A DNA stretch of 64,000 nucleotides from Adiantum capillus-veneris (lineage: Eukaryota; Streptophyta; Polypodiopsida; Polypodiales; Pteridaceae), in assembly GCA_014529385.2 (NCBI GenBank), contig CM043946.1, positions 40,245,558 to 40,309,557 on the forward strand, read 5' to 3'. Positions within the stretch are counted from its first letter, which is position 1. Each line of letters starts with the position of its first letter. Position numbers and translations under genes: made by a program. This document shows positions 1 to 11,587 of this stretch, one piece after another. The notes beneath the pieces were generated by a model. The model was given only the letters and a program-made list of their open reading frames with translations. It was not told the origin of the DNA and made no database searches.

Positions 1-2
1 GC

Positions 3-1079
3 TCACAAAGACCAACACCAACAAATGGAGTGCAAAACCCAATGACAACAGGAGGACAAAGAACTCAGGCTGCTGACTCTTTCAGTCAACCTCAGTACTC
101 GAAGCCCGGACCAATGGGATCATTACATTCCAGAGAGTCAATGGATACGAATCGAGGTAGTGCAGTTCCAATCCCCACGTATACCACTCCAGGTCCAAGG
201 TTCGAAGCGGAACCATCACATTTACCTCCTAGTAGTAGACTCGGGGCAGGGGAACCGACAAGGGTAACCCATGAAGTCCATGATGCTAGAGAAAGCTTTA
301 GCCGGGACACAAGAGCAATGAGATTGGTAGCAGACCATAGACGTATGAGACCATATCAAGTAGCCAAGTGTATGCCAAAGAAGTATGGTGGTTCAGGAGA
401 TCCGTATGCACATGTGTCACTCTTTAAGCAAGTCTTAACAGCTGAGCAGATAACAGATTTCCATACACAATACGAGGGATTTGGTCTTACTCTAGAAGGT
501 ACGGCATTGACATGGTTTCAACCACTGAACGAAGGGGGATTCCATGACATTGACCATTTGCTAAGAGAGTTTGCTGAGAAATTCTCAAAACGAGGGATTA
601 AGCACAAAACGGTCTCACAAATATATGCTTTTAAATAGAGAGAACACGAAAAAGTGAAGGAAGCTTCACTTCGCTTCAAACAATACATTGAGAGATGTCC
701 AGTACGTGAACGACCACAAGATGACAGACTATCTGTTCTCTTTATTGAAGGATTGAGAAACGACACTCTCAAGAAGGACTTGCACTTGAAAGCTTGTACA
801 AGTTTCGAGCAAGTAACGAGAGAAGCATTGTACTTAGTGGATAACTGTACGGTTTATGGAGAGGTGTCAGCGAATACAGATTTTGCATCCAGTAGCTCTT
901 CCTCTGTAGCGAGCGAGACTACCACTAAAAAGAATGTTCAAATAACAACCATGCCAAATGTAGAGCAAATGATAGACGATGCTCTAAAAAGGATGGCACC
1001 ATACCAAAAACCATTGCCAAAACCACTGAAATGGTGTGCTATTGAACAAAAATGGACAAACCATCCAACAGAGGAGTGC
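3..1079 (+). pseudogene. Family A gypsy gag, 5' part (left copy)
   Basis: Capsid/nucleocapsid precursor of a Ty3/gypsy retrotransposon; it would package element RNA in the cytoplasm. The frame is open from the window edge, so the true start lies outside. A Pro/Gln/Ser-rich N-terminus is followed by a Retrotrans_gag-like core (KYGGSGDPYAHV, then ALTWFQPL). An in-frame TAG at 636-638 interrupts it, and the same frame resumes immediately. At 1080 the frame is cut by an antisense LTR and continues at 2046. The second half of the same gag is nearly identical to the right copy at 13,571-15,112. Confidence 0.85.
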
Positions 1080-1084
1080 TATTA

Positions 1085-1713
1085 TGTTAAGGCGGTTACG
1101 CCGCTAGCGGAAGCTAAATAGCGAGAACTCAACCAACAACAGAATTCGTTAAACGAGGACGGAGCTTGACCCGCAGGCGCATGGAAACAACTAGGTGGGT
1201 GTCAAATCACCTACTCGACCTTCTAATGACAATCACTACTAAGGAAATCAAATCTAAGTTCTGAAATACGCAAGTGACTGAAATCCGTACTATGAACGAA
1301 TGCTATACGAAACAGGATCTAGAATCATTGAATCGATCTCAAACTCAAGGGGAAGTCTATACACTAGGTAAGAACAACACCCTAAAGACTTGAACTGCAA
1401 AATCAACCTATAACCACTCCGTGCGGTAAACGCGTATGAAGACAGGCCGAAAAATACAGGTGATCGAAACTTGACCCCGATGGTACTAATGTGTAGCTCT
1501 ACTCGTTGTGGTTCTATAGATATGCTGCACGCTCCATTCCGACACACGAGTTGGAAGAAAACTCACACCGAAGCTCGTAGGAACTTACCACACATAGAAG
1601 CCGATAGCGCGCACTCTTGGTATCTGTGCGTAGCTCTCGCCGTTGCTAACACAATGGCGGTGTCGCTTCTCCAATGGCGGCTCCGTAGCTCGCGTAGCAA
1701 GTAGATAAGACTC

Positions 1714-1753
<40 letters not shown>

Positions 1754-2040
1754 ACAGTCACGGCGCTCAAAAAAACTCACTTTGATTAATAATCTGAATC
1801 TCTTAGGTTACAAAAACTTTGGCTTATATACCTTAGCGTTGGAGGTGAGAACATCTCTAACTAATTACATCAGCAAGTGAAATTACTTCGGGATTACAAG
1901 CTGGAAACTCAATTGAGTCCCGTTACTTAATGAATGGCCCAATTCAAAATCAATGTCGGAAAGACATTTATTACAATCAATGGTTACAAAAATGATGAGT
2001 GTGAGCAAAAATGTGGGTGTGATCCTCTGCTGGCTCAACA
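1085..2040 (-). mobile_element. Solo LTR of family A, antisense, inside gag
   Basis: A 956-bp LTR in antisense orientation: the plus strand starts TGTTAAGGCGG and ends GGCTCAACA. It is flanked by a perfect 5-bp target duplication TATTA (1080-1084 and 2041-2045). Removing the LTR and one TATTA restores the gag frame across the junction. No internal element sequence is attached, so this is a solo LTR made by LTR-LTR recombination. It matches the LTRs at 12,634-13,570 (same orientation) and 23,927-24,920 (opposite). A CT run at 1711-1750 corresponds to the GA run downstream of the TATA box. Confidence 0.93.
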
Positions 2041-2838
2041 TATTACAACAAAGGGTATGTAAGGGAGCGTCAGTATGCACCTCCTGCTCAATTAGCACCA
2101 CCTCAGGTACATCCAGTACCTCGATACCCAACGGGAAATGTACCAGAACCTATGGGGATAGAAAGACCGCAACCGGTATTGGGACAACAACCACCTTTAC
2201 CAGGAGCAAGACCAGTGGGCATTAGATATGCACCAACCTTAGAGAATCAGGAAGAACAAGACTTAGTGCCTATTCAAGCCTATTATGAAGAATCTGGTGC
2301 ACACATGTCTCCAACTATGTATTACCCACCAGAAGAACCCAAACAACCAGAACCATGGGGCATGATTGGGAATGTTGGAACACCAACAGTTACAAGTGCT
2401 TCTGATGAAGAGAGATACAATTTGGACGCAAGAACATTGATGTTCATAGCTCATGGAGGGTTAACAGGACAAAGACCATCCTATCCACAAAGGACGAATC
2501 AAGTGGGACCAAGACCAGCACTAGGACCCTGTTACAAGTGTGGAGGTGACCATCTGATGAATGTTTGTCCACATATGGAAATCATTAGAATTAACGCTTA
2601 TTGCACTGAGTGTGGGGTTGCTCACTTCATTGAGGATTGTTCAAAGAATCCAAACAAAGTGCAAAAGACGACATTGAATATGCTAGAAACTATTCCTACC
2701 AGCAGTGGGTCTGAAAATGAAACTCTGATACCAACGCAAGTTGTTACTAGAGCTCAAGCTAAGAAAACCACTAGAGAACTTGAGAATGGAAAGTTAGGGA
2801 CTGAAGTAGTTAGTCAAGGACCGCGGAGTCAGAGAAAC
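2041..2838 (+). pseudogene. Family A gypsy gag, 3' part with two zinc knuckles (left copy)
   Basis: Continuation of gag after the solo LTR, in the frame that begins at the TATTA duplicate. It carries a Pro-rich linker and two tandem nucleic-acid-binding knuckles, CYKCGGDHLMNVC and CTECGVAHFIEDC. Both have spacing C-x2-C-x3-H-x4-C, one residue shorter than the usual C-x2-C-x4-H-x4-C. The sequence matches the right copy until about 2838. There it breaks abruptly into an antisense copy of the env-position ORF, so the gag C-terminus and protease are missing here. Confidence 0.85.
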
Positions 2839-3741
2839 TATTTCTAGTTTCCTGCGTGCTCTTGTGGACGCCCTCTTGGATACTTCAGGCTGTTCTTCCT
2901 CCTCATCGGCTTCTCTAAGCCACTCATTCTGGGAGGGAACCTTTGGCCATTGATCTCTGGCTCCAATAGCTTCATAAGCTATTCTTGTCAGAACTTCAGC
3001 TCCTCCTATATACTTTGGCTTCTCGTTGTGCATGGCAATTACTTGCTCGTGGATGTGTTGAGCGTAATTCACCTCTTTTGGCATATTTCTCTTCAATGCC
3101 CATGTGATGGTAGTTGCAATGGCATGGGGCGGTGCTGTATACTTTTGCGGTCTTTTACTACAAATATGGAGAAATTGGTTGTACAATCGGCAAAGGGTTG
3201 CTGCTCTTTGGTCTGCCATATCTCCATAAGTTGCATTCTGTTTCTTAGACCCATAAACCTCTATAGCCTCCCTTCTATTCCTGACAGAGCTCCCTTTGTT
3301 GTGCAGCTTCAATGCATCTGCAATGAGCTGTGGAGTGATCTGTACCTCTACTTTCTCTCCATCTATTGCTGTCAATGTGGCTTTCCCATCCTTTTGAATG
3401 GAGGTTGCCAACTCATACACTCTTCTTGTATCTACACCTGATGGTCTCGAGGTGAAGAATCTGTGCAAGTCTGCCCTTTCCAGGTACCTGCTGATGTTCT
3501 CTGACCTGCTATAATCCACCAATTCTTGTGGGATCATCGGTATATCCACCGCTTGCCCTTGAGGATCTCTGAAAGTCCCCTGGTAGATCTTTATTCCCTC
3601 TTGTTCCAGTACTGCTTCCTCCACCCAAGTTTTGGTCGGCTTGAGGGTTTCTGCTGGAATGTCAAAGGGTTCTGCTTCTGCAAGAGCATCTTTGATTGTC
3701 GGTTTTTTTCTCTTTGTTGCTGATAACTTGGCGGAATCCAT
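2838..3741 (-). pseudogene. Inverted fragment of the env-position ORF of family A
   Basis: Antisense copy of the first ~300 codons of the ORF found in sense orientation at 8778 and 20,625. The start codon is at 3741-3739 (MDSAKLSATKRK). The domain resembles the plant-specific 'putative plant transposon protein' (plant-mobile/Transposase_32-like) fold, with VYELATSIQKDGKATLTA, VEVQITPQLIADAL and a helical tail. It is fused head-on to gag at about 2838 and ends where the parental ORF continues elsewhere. This is a rearrangement product, not a functional gene. Confidence 0.8.
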
Positions 3742-3908
3742 GGATCCTGTAACTCCAATTTCAGAAGTTAGCATCTTTTTAGTACTGAAAGCCGAAATGA
3801 AGCTTTTAACTATTCAAATGACTTGAAAATTGAAACATGAGCTATTCAGGGCCTAAGGATGCAGGGTAGGTGAAAAAATATGCAAACTGGGCTCAAAATC
3901 ATGCTGGA

Positions 3909-3930
3909 GACATTATACGCGTATGATGTC
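3909..3930. repeat. 22-bp palindrome copy (inverted block)
   Basis: Near-perfect copy of the family A palindrome with half-site GACATCATACG; here one arm reads GACATTATACG. It lies upstream of the inverted env-position ORF fragment, as in the two sense copies, and shows that the inverted block includes non-coding sequence too. Confidence 0.85.
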
Positions 3931-3937
3931 TTTTGTC

Positions 3938-4064
3938 CCACTTGATTCGTCCTTTGTGGATAGGATGGTCTTTGTCCTAGTGCTGGTCTTGGTCCCACTT
4001 GATTCGTCCTTTGCGGATGGTCTTTGTCCTAGTGCTGGTCTTGGTCCCACTTGATTCGTTCAGG
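3938..4064 (-). repeat. Two short antisense gag fragments in tandem
   Basis: The stretch CTTGATTCGTCCTTTG...GGTCTTGGTCCCA occurs twice about 60-70 bp apart. It is the reverse complement of the gag segment at about 2470-2530, just upstream of the first zinc knuckle. A sense copy of the same gag stretch lies in another scrambled junction at 11,588-11,723. Confidence 0.75.
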
Positions 4065-4066
4065 GA

Positions 4067-4222
4067 TGTGCATTTCATTGTTCAAGAAGGAACACATATA
4101 GGAATTTGTTACAATTGGGAGTCTATTGGCCAGGAATAAAAGAAAGCGTACATGAATATGTCACTGTATGTATTGTATGTTCATCAAAACCACCAGCAGA
4201 GTATTAGACATTATATCAGATA
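4067..4222 (+). pseudogene. H2C2-like zinc-binding remnant upstream of integrase
   Basis: One frame reads LLQLGVYWPGIKESVHEY and then C-I-V-C-S-S-K, the pattern of the second half of an integrase H2C2 zinc finger (hydrophobic YWPG, then C-x2-C). It ends at an in-frame TAG (4205-4207) and the same frame runs into the next ORF, which has its own complete H2C2 finger about 80 codons later. This is either a duplicated H2C2 module or the end of an upstream domain; the 5' part is lost in the rearrangement. Confidence 0.45.
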
Positions 4223-5956
4223 ATGATCGCTCCAGAATGGAGTCAGTATTTTGTTGAATATCTCACAAATAGAACTTTCCCAGAAGGAACGTCAAAAGCT
4301 CGTCAGAAATCTGTAGAGACAGAAGCTAGAGATTACGCTTTAATAGGAGATCAACTCTATAAGAGAGGTAAAGACAACCAGCTTAGGATTTGCGCATCAG
4401 AGTCTGAGTATGTGATAATCCTAGAGCAAGCTCATGGAGGAGTAGGTGGAGGCCATTTCTCAGGTGATAAGACAACAAAACTTGTCTTAGCCGCAGGAAT
4501 ATGGTGGCCAACATTACATATGGACGCTGAGGAATACGTTAAACGGTGCGATGACTGTCAGCGGACCAAAGTACCACTTAAAAGAGATGATATGCCGCTT
4601 AGACCAATGATGGGGGCAAGAGCTTTTGCAAAATGGGGGATTGATTATGTCGGACCCATTTCACCTCCTGCATATAAGACTCATGCACAATACATCATTG
4701 TGGCTACAGACTATCTAACAAAGTGGGTCGAAGCAAAGGCAAATCAAAAAGCAGATGCCAGGACCACGGCACAATTTCTATATGAATACGTCTTTGTACG
4801 ATATGGATTGCCAATAGAAATTGTGAGTGATCGAGGCACACATTTTATAAATGAAGTAATAGAGATCCTTCTAGATGAATTCATGGTAATCCATAAGAAA
4901 TCAGCCCCGTATCATCCACAAGCAAACGGACAAGCTGAAGCAACAAACAAAACCATATGCACGGTCCTTACGAAGATTGTATCTGAGTCGAGAACTGACT
5001 GGGACCAGAAGTTGCATTCAACATTATGGGCATATAGGGTAGCATATAAAACATCAATAGGAACGACCCCATATAACATGGTTTTTGGGCTAAATGCTAT
5101 CTTACCAATAGAATTCTTAATTTCAACCTTAGGGGTGGCTAAGGATCTAGAGTGGATAGGGCACGAGCTTTCTGATAGAATAGATGACCTGGAAAAGCTA
5201 GATGAGCTTCGCCTAAAAGGTGAAAGTCAATCAGTTAAGTTCACCAAAGGAGAAGAGACAACTCCAAAGGACGAATCCAAAGACAAAGGTAAACAACAAC
5301 CAGAGAAAAAGAAGAAGCAATGGCAACCAAAAGTTTCTATACAACCGGATTGCTCTTTGACAAGGAACTATCAACAGTGGATAAGGAAGACAAACAATAA
5401 TATAACAGCTCAACCTTGGGAAAAAACGGAGTCAAAGTTGGTATGGAGACCAAATAAGGTTGTGCCAGAGAACACAAAGGTGGAAAACAGAGTCTTCAAT
5501 ACCAGACAACAGAGTGATTCCAGACAATCAAGGACAGTGAAACAGATCTGGATTCCAAAGAAGTTCATGACGGCACAAAGCTATAGCAAGCAAATTTGGA
5601 TCCCAAAGATTTGTAAACAGGAACTCCCTTCAGTACAATCAACGGAAACTCCTAGGTATTTCAAGGCGAGGAAATCAACACAAAAAACAAAGCAGGTTTG
5701 GGTCGCAAAGAGTTTGTGGCAAGCAGAAGCAAAGCGGAAGTAGATTTGGATTGTGCAAAAAAACAACAAGACAAAGAAGAATCCATCTACTGATTCTACT
5801 ACCAAAGTGCCAAAACCAACCCAAAACCTGACCACCAATCCTTCAATCAAACAAAGAGGAGCTTTATTGGAAAGACTGTTGTATTATCGCTCTACAATTG
5901 CATCGGGAACTTATGACCAAAACAACTACATTGCTTCGCCCACAGACACTTCATAG
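4223..5956 (+). pseudogene. Family A gypsy integrase joined to W-P-K repeat region (left copy)
   Basis: Integrase inserts element cDNA into chromosomes. Visible in order: H2C2 finger (H-GGVGGG-H ... C-DD-C, codons ~70-115), then a DDE core with ATDYLTKW (first Asp), IVSDRGTHF (second Asp) and PQANGQAEATNKT (Glu), all intact. At about 5218 the frame jumps to sequence that in the right copy lies after the integrase GPY/F tail and the second protease. That intervening stretch is deleted here. The remaining C-terminal part is Lys/Gln-rich with repeated K-Q-[IV]-W-[IV]-x-K motifs. A TAG at 5741-5743 is CAG in the right copy. The frame then closes at 5956. Confidence 0.88.
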
Positions 5957-5978
5957 TTGTCCGGGAGGACTCAGACTC

Positions 5979-5992
5979 GGAGGGGGGGAGGT
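5979..5992 (+). promoter_or_regulatory. Internal polypurine tract (left copy)
   Basis: GGAGGGGGGGAGG followed by GTATACAGGTATACAGG, just after the W-P-K ORF and 5.5 kb before the true 3' LTR. The same tract occurs at 17,827-17,840 in the right copy. It resembles the terminal polypurine tract beside the 3' LTR (11,448-11,462). It could be a central-type second-strand primer; that function is inference. Confidence 0.5.
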
Positions 5993-8777
5993 ATACAGGT
6001 ATACAGGAGTTACAAAGCAGCTACAAGCGCCAAAAACAAAGAAAAACAAAAATTATATTACAAGGGCAGTGTCTTACATGATTTTGCAATTTTTATGTTT
6101 GATTGCGGATATTGATAATATTTATGCCCTTAAATACCTTGTTTTGCAACAAGAAGAGATCAAATGATGAATTTGGGTCTCTAGACGTGTAAATATCACT
6201 AAATAAGAGTGTTTTTGGAGCCAAAAAGTGGGAAAAAGTGGTAATCTAGGTCCAGAAATCACAAATAAGTGTATATTCATATACACAGGGTTACCAGCTA
6301 TTTATCGTGTATGTTTGGAATTTTTTGGCTTCAATTTGCTATTTTTCTTTATTTTGTATGATTTTCTTAATAAAAGTAAAAGAAAAATAAAAAAGCAGGT
6401 GAAATGAGATTGGAAAAAAGAAAAGAATAGATGGTGATGGTCCTAATGACAAGGGCAACCCATGGTAAAAATGGGGTACAATTCTGAAAAAGTTGCGAAA
6501 AGCTTGAAATGACAGAATTTTGGCAAAGTGGACAGATTTCTCAGAAACTGGTCAAACGGAGTCCAAATTGAGAAATTTCAAATCCTAAAGTGCATTTCAC
6601 GACGAGATAGGAGCACATGTCAAATTTGGTAACAAGTGATCCGGGAAGCCTGAAGTTAAGTATTTTTCACATCACTTTCAAGCTCATTTCCACTATTACC
6701 TTCTTGGAGAGAGCAAAGAGCACACAAGAGCATCCGACCTTCTACTGCCTTCTACGACTGCTACGAGAGCTCAGAGGACACCAGACATGAGAGGTAGACT
6801 CGTTGCCATAAGCTTTTGATGCTTATCGTAAACTTTTGTCGCGAAAACTGACCAAAACCAAGAAACAAGAGCAGATGGAGAATGGGAAAGAACGCTAGGT
6901 AGGGGCACAACCGCCTAACCAAACCTTGCAAGAACTTAGAGGTGGGTTACCCTAGCATAGAAGATGGTTTTCTAACACTCAAAGCTCGAGAAAGAACGAC
7001 TTGAAAAATCCTAGGTCAACAGAGCCTGCAAGAGGCAAACAGAAAAAAGTTGTCGAAACGACACGAAACTTCACATGAAGTTCAACCACATCAAGGACAA
7101 TGCAACCATGGAGTATCTCCAGGTTTGGATCACCACAAGTAGGTCGGAACAACCGATTCGGCTGCGGACACACAAAGCGTCATTTTGGCATAACGGCTAA
7201 AATTGCAACCAAATGACATGAAACTTCACAAGCAGCTTCAAATATACATGGATGACTTATGTTTGCAAGCAAAACCCAAAAGAAAGCTGATTCACTTACC
7301 GATGGTGAAAAAGACGCTTTCGGGCAACCAAATGGAGAAAGATGGAGAACGGGGAGCCAAAGTCAAGTTCAACCAAATAGGTGGCTTCACAACATATCCA
7401 ATGAGCTGGAAATGCAACTCTCGAGAAGAAAAGTTGAAGAAATTCAACTCCAAGGCAAAAAGACGACTTCGGAAACTGAAATGCCTATAAGGGGGCTTTT
7501 TAGCTAAACTGATGACTTTTTTAAGTTGAAAACTAGTTATCAGGGCTTAGGGCACTAGCACAAAGCATTCTTTGCACAAAAAGACCAACATTTCAAGAAA
7601 AGACATCATACGCGTATGATGTCTCACAGCATGATTTTCACATCCATTTCAACATTTGAATGAATAGCCTCATTCCACATGTTAATCACATCCTATGAAC
7701 CAAGTATCATGAGAATTGGAGTTAGAAAACCCAAGGAAAACCAAAAAGACGCAAATTAGGCCATAAAATTGATTTTTGGTCCTAATTTTGTCAAAATAAC
7801 TCCAAACTCAATGAAACTTTGTAGGATTGTTGATTAACACATCTACAAGCTATCTGGAACCAAAAAGCACCATTTTGACACAAAAGACATCATACGCGTA
7901 TGATGTCTATTTGCACTTACAGAGCCAAAACTGCTCATTTGACATCATACATCCATTATATATATCTAATACATGCTACATATGAAGTTTGGAACCATTT
8001 GGTCAAGTGGATCACCCCATTAGTCCAATTGAGGGAAAATCCTTCACCTAAAGCCTATTTTTGGCCCAAATCCAACATACTCAAGTCCAAACCAAGATTT
8101 GAGTAGAGACAGTCCTTCACTAGTACATGGGGAGTCCACAGAACCAATCCCATGCAAAATTGATGAAAAAGACATCATACGCGTATGATGTCTCCAGAGC
8201 CAATTTTAGCCCAAAATCTATCCAAACTTCATAAATCCACTGAATAAGCCTATCTAAAGCCAAATCCAAGCTTATAGAGAAATTTGGTCCAAAAATACAC
8301 TAAAAGTCATCATACGCGTATGATGTCTCACTATGTGATTTTGGCACCTCAGGGCTTCAACCACCAAACAGAAGTGATCTACATGCCATTTGAAGGTGAA
8401 CCACCAAGTTTTATCCAATTTGGAGCATAAAATCCAATTCCCTTTCAAAATTTTGCCAAGAGCCTGAACTGGACTAAACTGGCCAAAACTTGACCAAATG
8501 GTATCCAAACTCAAATCCAAGCATATGATACTCATGTATACACTATCAGCTACAAGCACAACCAATATGAAGTCATTTTGACACAAAAGACATCATACGC
8601 GTATAATGTCTCCAGCATGATTTTGAGCCCAGTTTGCATATTTTTTCACCTACCCTGCATCCTTAGGCCTTGAATAGCTCATGTTTTAATTTTCAAGTCA
8701 TTTGAATAGTTAAAAGCTTCATTTCGGCTTTCAGTACTAAAAAGACGCTAACTTTTGAAATTGGAGTTACAGGATCC
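5993..8777 (+). other. Long non-coding interval of family A with palindrome array
   Basis: About 2.8 kb without convincing coding sequence, collinear with 17,841-20,624. It separates the integrase/W-P-K ORF from the env-position ORF. It includes an AT-rich part (6050-6400), a Lys-rich small ORF (7203-7490) that I judge non-coding, and five copies of a 22-bp palindrome at 7602, 7886, 8171, 8307 and 8589. It may act as an untranslated leader or promoter for the downstream ORF, which is inference. Confidence 0.7.
7602..8610. repeat. Array of five 22-bp palindromes (left copy)
   Basis: Copies start at 7602, 7886, 8171, 8307 and 8589. Each is GACATCATACG followed by its own reverse complement, with an ACGCGT core. 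Three are perfect; 8307 and 8589 each have one change. Spacings are 284, 285, 136 and 282 bp, close to multiples of ~142. Flanking words recur (TTTTGACACAAAA before, CAGCATGATTTT after), so this looks like an old tandem repeat in which the palindrome stayed best conserved. Confidence 0.9.
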
Positions 8778-11412
8778 ATGGATTCCGCCAAGTTATCAGC
8801 AACAAAGAGAAAAAGACCGACAATCAAAGATGCTCTTGCAGAAGCAGAACCCTTTGACATTCCAGCAGAAACCCTCAAGCCGACCAAAACTTGGATGGAG
8901 GAAGCAGTACTGGAACAAGAGGGAATAAAGATCTACCAGGGGACTTTCAGAGATCCTCAAGGGCAAGCGGTGGATATACCGATGATCCCACAAGAATTGG
9001 TGGATTATAGCAGGTCAGAGAACATCAGCAGGTACCTGGAAAGGGCAGACTTGCACAGATTCTTCACCTCGAGACCATCAGGTGTAGATACAAGAAGAGT
9101 GTATGAGTTGGCAACCTCCATTCAAAAGGATGGGAAAGCCACATTGACAGCAATAGATGGAGAGAAAGTAGAGGTACAGATCACTCCACAGCTCATTGCA
9201 GATGCATTGAAGTTGCACAACAAAGGGAGCTCTGTCAGGGAAAGAAGGGAGGCTATAGAGGTTTATGGGTCCAAGAAACAGAATGCAACTTATGGAGATA
9301 TGGCAGACCAAAGAGCGGCAACCCTTTGCCGATTGTACAACCAATTTCTCCATATTTGCAGTAAAAGACCGCAAAAGTACACGACACCGCCCCATGCCAT
9401 TGCAACTACCATCACATGGGCATTGAAGAGCAATATGCCAAAAGAGGTGAATTACGCTCAACACATCCACGAGCAAGTAATTGCCATGCACAACGAGAAG
9501 CCAAAGTATATAGGAGGAGCTGAAGTTCTGACAAGAATAGCCACAGTAGAGATGGACACGGCTGGTATGGAAAAGCCGGAGGCCGGGACCAAGGAAAAGG
9601 AGATAGATCCAATTCAGCAAAAGAAAAACGATTATGAGGATCTGGTAGCGATAGGGTACACTGAAGAAGAGGCCCTTGAGGCGGTCTATGGAATCCACCT
9701 ACAAAAACAAGATGATCGGAGAGGGAAAGAGGAAAAAATAAAGAGTACAAAAGAGAGTGAAGAGAAACTGGACGAGCAGAACGTACTAGAAGAGCCGAAG
9801 CCAGTGGAGGTGGTGGCCGAAAGGGCTTTAGAGTTGACAGATGAAGATGAAAAAGACATGCACATGGTGCATGAACTGCTCAACAAGATCAAAGAAAGAT
9901 CCAAGGCAAAGGAAGTGGAGATTGAGACAGCAAAACAAAGGGAAGCCGAGTTGCAGAGGAAATTAGAGGATGCTATGACTGAATCTGAAAGTCATAAAGC
10001 ATCACTCTACGATGCGGAAAACGAGAGAGACGGCTTGATACTCGAGCTAGCCGAGGCTTCAAGAGAAGTAACAAGTGCACAGGAAGCAAGGGAGGGATGG
10101 AAGACGACTTGGAGGCGGCTAAAGATGAGCTCATTGAGCTAAGGGAAAGAGTCGAGCTCCAAGAAAGAACAATCACTAGACTCAGGACTACCCCTAGAGC
10201 TAGCAGAGCAGGAACCGAACAAGAGGGAGCTCTTGTGCCAGCTCTGGAAGACCAGGTCCGAAGCTTACAAAGAGAGCTAAGATTAGAGCAAGTGCAAAGG
10301 TTGCACATTGCGGAGGGATCATTGGCAGCAGAGGAGAGGCTCACTTTAGAAAATCAAACACTAAGAACAGAGAATGAGACCCTCCGCAAACAGCTCCAAG
10401 GTCTACAAGAGCAACAAAGAAGAGAGACAGAGACACCACAGAGACAGAGCTACCAAAAATTGGAGAGGCAACCACAATTGAAGATCCAGCCCCAGTTCAA
10501 GAGGTGGCCTCAACTTCAGGAATCTCTGAAGAAGAAGAACAAAGGCTCCATGACCAAATAGAAAAGTCAACAGAGGAGAGTGCCAAGGCGGAAATGGAAT
10601 GGGAGAGGAGACTCCTAATCTCCATTAGACTTCAGGGATTAGACATAAAAGTGCTCCATGAAGAGTGGATGCAACCCAGCCTGCCTTTCCCTTTGATGAA
10701 GTTTGAAGTGATAAAAACGAAAAAGAGAATAGAGGAGGAGCAGTATGTCACTCTTTACGAAGGCGACATCACAAAAGAGGAACAACCAAAGAAGATTGTA
10801 GATTCGCAGCCTAGATGGAGGAAAGGTTGGCTGAACAAATACCCAGCCTACCTCATCTACTTGGTAGAGGCACCAAAGGAGATTCGGGAGGATGCAACCT
10901 TCTGCCCGGTGCCAAGAGTCAGAAGCTGGAAAGAGCATGGCAGGATTGCAGAAAAGAAGCCAAATTGGCTTAATTACCCCAGGATGCCAGGACCAAAGGC
11001 AGGAGAGAGAATAGGTAAAGCCTACATGGTGAAAACCCTAACGGGCACCATCAAGCTCTTTATTGGCTCTCCTGACCTTTCGTGTCAAATGCTCAAGAAA
11101 ATTTGCAGGACTCTCTTAGCTTGCATTGAAGTGTTCGCGCCAGATAAAGCCACGACCTCGAGTCTACTATCGACAGCCGACACAGTGACTGATATGATGT
11201 ATGACCTTTCATTGCAGCCTTCTCCAAAAGTGTTGCACCTCCTATACCAGAGGATTATGTTTTTGCCTAGCTTCCACATGCAAACATTCGAAGAAGCTTT
11301 CTACACCGGCTTTTTCACCCACGAAAGCAAAATATTCGGCCCAACCTTGACCATCGGCAACCTGCGATACGAATCACATTTGCAGATTCTCAAGACGACA
11401 GGACTTTATTGA
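8778..11412 (+). pseudogene. Env-position ORF of family A: plant-mobile-like domain plus coiled coil (left copy)
   Basis: An extra protein encoded between integrase and the 3' LTR. Start chosen at ATG 8778 (MDSAKLSATKRKRP). Domains in order: basic N-terminus; a ~230-residue globular domain resembling the 'putative plant transposon protein' family; a short motif LVAIGYTEEEALEAV that looks UBA-like (weak); a long Glu/Lys/Arg-rich coiled coil; then a ~300-residue C-terminal domain (10,504-11,412) with WRKGWLNKYPAYLIYLVEAP that I do not recognise. No signal peptide or membrane span is visible, so it is not a typical envelope. Compared with the right copy it lacks ~480 bp near 9540 and is split by frameshifts near 10,100 and 10,540. 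Function unknown. Confidence 0.75.
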
Positions 11413-11447
11413 CCAAGCATAAAGGTCATGTCAGGGACGACATGAGC

Positions 11448-11587
11448 GTGGAGGGGGGGGAGTGTTGAGCCAGCAGAGGATCACACCCACATTTTTGCTC
11501 ACACTCATCATTTTTGTAACCATTGATTGTAATAAATGTCTTTCCGACATTGATTTTGATTGGAGCCATTCATTAAGTAACGGGACT
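11448..11587 (+). mobile_element. 3' polypurine tract and truncated 3' LTR of the left family A copy
   Basis: GTGGAGGGGGGGGAG is followed at 11,463 by the LTR start TGTTGAGCCAGC. Only ~125 bp of LTR is present. At about 11,587 it jumps into gag sequence with a very short overlap at the join, unlike the full LTR at 23,927-24,920. Confidence 0.88.

Noticed and set aside
1290-1547. Small ORF MCRNGACSISIEPQ inside the LTR, present in all copies
   Set aside because: Lies in the LTR and is preserved only because the LTRs are near-identical; no domain.
2950-3441. Plus-strand ORF with many Cys and aromatic residues
   Set aside because: Shadow of the antisense env-position ORF fragment; the same shadow appears at 9078-9698.
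7203-7490. Lys-rich small ORF conserved at 19,067-19,339
   Set aside because: The whole interval is nearly identical between copies, so an open frame is not evidence of selection; composition is typical of A-rich non-coding DNA.
7602-8610. Regularly spaced palindromes as a CRISPR array
   Set aside because: Intervals are 135-285 bp, share flanking words and lie in a eukaryotic retrotransposon; there are no cas genes.
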